A DNA stretch of 6,614 nt, taken from assembly GCA_030040235.1 (NCBI GenBank), contig JASHUC010000206.1, positions 1-6,614 on the forward strand. The letters run 5' to 3'. The DNA is from Gammaproteobacteria bacterium (GTDB lineage: Bacteria; Pseudomonadota; Gammaproteobacteria; Steroidobacterales; Steroidobacteraceae). A program made the position numbers and the translations under genes. Positions 4,105-6,614 of the stretch are shown here, piece by piece. The notes under the pieces are model-generated. The model made no database searches. It saw only the letters and a program-made list of their open reading frames with translations, and was not told where the DNA came from. Positions within the stretch are counted from its first letter, which is position 1. Every line of letters starts with the position of its first letter.

Positions 4105-6614
4105 TCAGTGTGCCTCGTCCCAGTTCGCTCCGGTGCCGATGTCGATTCTGAGGGGCACCTCGAGCTCCGCGGCGCTCGCCATGCACCGTCGCACGGCGGA
4201 GGTGACGGCCTCGACCGCCTGCTCCGCAACCTCGAGCACCAGCTCGTCGTGGACCTGCATGAGGAGCCGTGCGGGGACGTCTTCGCGCTCGCACCACGCA
4301 TCGACCTCGATCATGGCGCGCTTGATGATGTCGGCGGCCGTGCCCTGCATCGGCGCATTGATTGCGCTGCGCTCGGCGTATTGCTGCAGCGTGCGGTTGC
4401 TCGAGCGGATGTCGGGAAGATAGAGCCGCCGCCCGTAGACGGTCTCGACGAATCCGCGCTCCCGGGCGAGCACGCGCGTCTCGTCCATGAAGCGCTTCAC
4501 TCCGGGGTAGCGCGCGAAGTAGCGCTCGACGTATCTCTGAGCAGAGCCGCGATCGATCCCGAGCTGCCGCGCGAGCCCGAACGGCGACATTCCGTAGATC
4601 AACCCGAAGTTGATGGTCTTGGCGAGCCGGCGCTGATCGGCGCTCACCGCCTCGGGAGCGACGCTGAAGACCTCCGCCGCGGTCGCCTGATGCACGTCGC
4701 GGTCCTCGCGGAATGCGCCGAGCAGTCCCTCATCACCCGAGAGGTGCGCCATGATCCGAAGCTCGATCTGGGAGTAGTCCGCCGCGAGCAGCACGCAGCC
4801 CGGCGGGGCGATGAACGCCTGACGGATGCGCCGGCCTTCGGGTGTGCGGATCGGGATGTTCTGCAGATTGGGATCCGAGGAGGAGAGCCGCCCGGTCTGC
4901 GCAACGGCTTGGTGATAGGTGGTATGCACTCGCCCGGTGCGCTCGTTGACCTGTTCCGCAAGCCGGTCCGTGTAGGTGGACTTGAGTTTCGCGAGCGAGC
5001 GGTAATCGAGCACCAGTCGCGGCAGGGGATAGGCGCTCGCGAGCTCCTCGAGCACGTCCTCGGCCGTCGAGGGCTGCCCGGTCGGCGTGCGCCGCAACAC
5101 CGGGAGCTGCAGCCGCTCGAAGAGCACCTGCTGGAGCTGCTTGGGGGAGTCGACGTTGAGCTCGCAGCCGGCAAGCTCTTGAGCCTGCAACGCGAGCTCG
5201 CGCAGCCGTACCGTGATTTCCCCGCTCTGCGCGCGCAACCGCGCACCATCGATCAGTACGCCGCGCCGCTCCATGCGCACCAGTACCGGAACGAGGGGTT
5301 GCTCGAACTCCGCGTAGAGCGATGCGAGCCGGGGCACGCTCTGGAGCTCTCGCCACAGCGACCCATGCAGCCGCACCGCGAGGTCGGCATTGCCGGCGGA
5401 GTACTCCGCCGCCCGCTCGACGGGCACTTGATTGAACGGGAGCTGTTTTGCGCCGCGCCCGGCCACCTCCTCGAGCGTGAGCGCGGAGAGCCCGAGGTAC
5501 CGCGCCGCGGTGGATTCCAAATCGTGGCGCGTGGCGACGCTGTTCAACACGTACGACTCGAGCATCGGGTCATAGCGCATCCCCGCGAGGCCGATGCCGT
5601 GGTTCGCAAGCAGGTGCGCGCAATGTTTGAGCTGTTGGCCGAGCTTCGCTCGCTCGGGATCCTCGAGCATCGGCCGCAATGCGCCGAGCACGCGCTCGCG
5701 ATCCAGTTGTGCGGGTGCGCCGGGATAGTCGTGATGCAGCGGAATGTAGGCAGCCGCTCCCGGCTCGACGCACAGCGCGACCCCGACGATCTGCGCGCGC
5801 ATGTAATCGGGGCCCGTCGCCTCGAGGTCCAGGGCGAAGAGCTCGGCCGCGCGCAGCCGATCGAGCCAGCGCTCGAGCTCGGCCCATTCGCGGACGATCT
5901 CGTAGCGGTGGGCCGTCGAGCCGATGGCGACGAGCGCTCCGGGCGGCGGCCCCCCCGGTGTGCCCGGCGGTGGCTGCGCCTCGAGAGGCTCGAGCTCCAG
6001 ATCCGCCGCGCCCGGTTCGGCACGCGCCTGGCCACCCGATGAGCCCGATGAGCTCGCATCGAGCTGACGGAGCAGCGATTTGAGCTCGTAGCGGCTGTAG
6101 AGCGCGCGCAGTGCCGCCGCATCCGCCGTCGCGGGCTTCAGTTCCTCGAGCGAGAAGTCGAGCTCGAGCTCGGTGTTGAGCGTCGCGAGCTTGCGGGAGA
6201 GCTCGAGCGTGACGAGACCCGAGCGCAGGTTCTCCCCCACTTTGCCCTCGACCTGCGCCGCATGCGCCACGAGCTCATCCAGGGTTCGATACTGGCCGAG
6301 CCACTTGGCGGCGGTCTTGGGTCCGACCTTGGGAATTCCCGGGATGTTGTCGCTGCTGTCTCCGACGAGCGCGAGGTAATCGGCGATCTGCTCCGGGTAG
6401 ACGTCGAACTTCGCCTTGACCCCCGCGCGATCGAGCGTGGTATTGCTCATCGTGTTGATGAGCGTAATCGAGCCGTCGACGAGCTGCGCCATGTCCTTGT
6501 CACTCGTCGAGATGAGGACCTTGAAGCCGGCGCGCGCGGCGCGGCACGCCAGGGTGCCGATCACATCGTCCGCCTCGACCCCCTCGATGCGGATGAGCGG
6601 CAGCCCGAGTGCAC
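4105..6614 (-). CDS. polA: DNA polymerase I, N-terminus beyond the window
   Basis: This is DNA polymerase I, which removes RNA primers, fills gaps and acts in excision repair. 835 residues are visible (first full codon at 6612); about 100 N-terminal residues are missing compared with E. coli PolA (928). The 5' nuclease part shows VEADDVIGTLA, STSDKDMAQLV, GDSSDNIPG and the helix-hairpin-helix IPKVGPKTA. A Ser/Gly/Pro-rich linker (about residues 186-226 of the fragment) precedes the Klenow part. Polymerase motifs are intact: motif A DYSQIELR (612-619), motif B RRLAKTINFGLIYG with Arg, Lys, Phe and Tyr in place (661-674), motif C VHDE (787-790). The 3'-5' exonuclease domain keeps Exo I (LDLEATG, 5829-5821). 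It has Cys where E. coli has Asp424 (codon 5622-5620) and Asn where E. coli has Asp501 (codon 5391-5389), so proofreading is probably lost. It ends NWDEAH, as PolA proteins do. Confidence 0.97.
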   Translation of the reverse strand, partial: ALGLPLIRIEGVEADDVIGTLACRAARAGFKVLISTSDKDMAQLVDGSITLINTMSNTTLDRAGVKAKFDVYPEQIADYLALVGDSSDNIPGIPKVGPKTAAKWLGQYRTLDELVAHAAQVEGKVGENLRSGLVTLELSRKLATLNTELELDFSLEELKPATADAAALRALYSRYELKSLLRQLDASSSGSSGGQARAEPGAADLELEPLEAQPPPGTPGGPPPGALVAIGSTAHRYEIVREWAELERWLDRLRAAELFALDLEATGPDYMRAQIVGVALCVEPGAAAYIPLHHDYPGAPAQLDRERVLGALRPMLEDPERAKLGQQLKHCAHLLANHGIGLAGMRYDPMLESYVLNSVATRHDLESTAARYLGLSALTLEEVAGRGAKQLPFNQVPVERAAEYSAGNADLAVRLHGSLWRELQSVPRLASLYAEFEQPLVPVLVRMERRGVLIDGARLRAQSGEITVRLRELALQAQELAGCELNVDSPKQLQQVLFERLQLPVLRRTPTGQPSTAEDVLEELASAYPLPRLVLDYRSLAKLKSTYTDRLAEQVNERTGRVHTTYHQAVAQTGRLSSSDPNLQNIPIRTPEGRRIRQAFIAPPGCVLLAADYSQIELRIMAHLSGDEGLLGAFREDRDVHQATAAEVFSVAPEAVSADQRRLAKTINFGLIYGMSPFGLARQLGIDRGSAQRYVERYFARYPGVKRFMDETRVLARERGFVETVYGRRLYLPDIRSSNRTLQQYAERSAINAPMQGTAADIIKRAMIEVDAWCEREDVPARLLMQVHDELVLEVAEQAVEAVTSAVRRCMASAAELEVPLRIDIGTGANWDEAH

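Noticed and set aside
4061..4297. Longer N-terminus for the outer-membrane protein
   Set aside because: It overlaps polA and is Arg-rich; the signal peptide and G-rich ribosome-binding site point to the ATG at 4060.
4108..6042. 644-codon open frame on the plus strand opposite polA
   Set aside because: It lies wholly antisense to polA, its protein has no recognisable motif, and long antisense frames are expected in GC-rich coding DNA.

Overview
The window is GC-rich chromosomal DNA of a Gram-negative proteobacterium, most likely a gammaproteobacterium. The grouping polA / engB / diheme cytochrome c4 / dsbA is the arrangement known from Pseudomonas, and part of it (polA and engB flanking the small RNA gene spf, with dsbA near polA) is known from E. 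coli. The tRNA gene encodes its own CCA end, and PolA, EngB and the DsbA core resemble gammaproteobacterial proteins. A high-GC lineage near Xanthomonadales/Nevskiales/Steroidobacterales is my guess; the sequence alone does not settle it.

Layout, left to right. Positions 1-70 (minus) hold the start of a gene that runs off the edge. Its sigma70-type promoter ends right at its ATG, and an array of repeated TTTGYGAC-like boxes lies directly upstream (106-182). Next come a membrane-anchored cytochrome c5-family protein (223-747, minus) and a complete tRNA-Arg(CCG) (825-901, minus). A two-gene operon follows: a diheme cytochrome c4 (1818-2570, minus) translationally coupled by a one-base TGATG overlap to a long DsbA-type thiol oxidoreductase (964-1818, minus). 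The GTPase gene engB (2655-3236, plus) is divergent from this operon, with overlapping opposed -10-like boxes between them. To its right are an 8-stranded-type outer-membrane beta-barrel protein (3464-4060, minus) and polA (4105 to the right edge, minus, lacking about 100 N-terminal residues).

The most interesting part is the 227-base gap between engB and the outer-membrane protein gene. On the minus strand it carries a near-perfect sigmaE/AlgU promoter (GGAACTT-N15-GTCTAA). About 115 bases later there is a very strong intrinsic terminator whose T-tract overlaps the engB stop codon. The transcript in between folds into hairpins and displays a C-rich, anti-Shine-Dalgarno loop. This is the position and orientation of Spot 42 (spf) in E. 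coli and of the AlgU-dependent sRNA ErsA in Pseudomonas. I therefore propose an envelope-stress small RNA gene here, and its loop can pair with the ribosome-binding site of the neighbouring outer-membrane protein.

Functionally the window joins periplasmic electron transfer (cytochromes c4 and c5), periplasmic disulfide formation (DsbA), ribosome assembly (EngB), DNA repair and replication (PolA) and envelope biology (the barrel protein and the putative sRNA). PolA appears to have lost two of its proofreading-site acidic residues while keeping its polymerase motifs.
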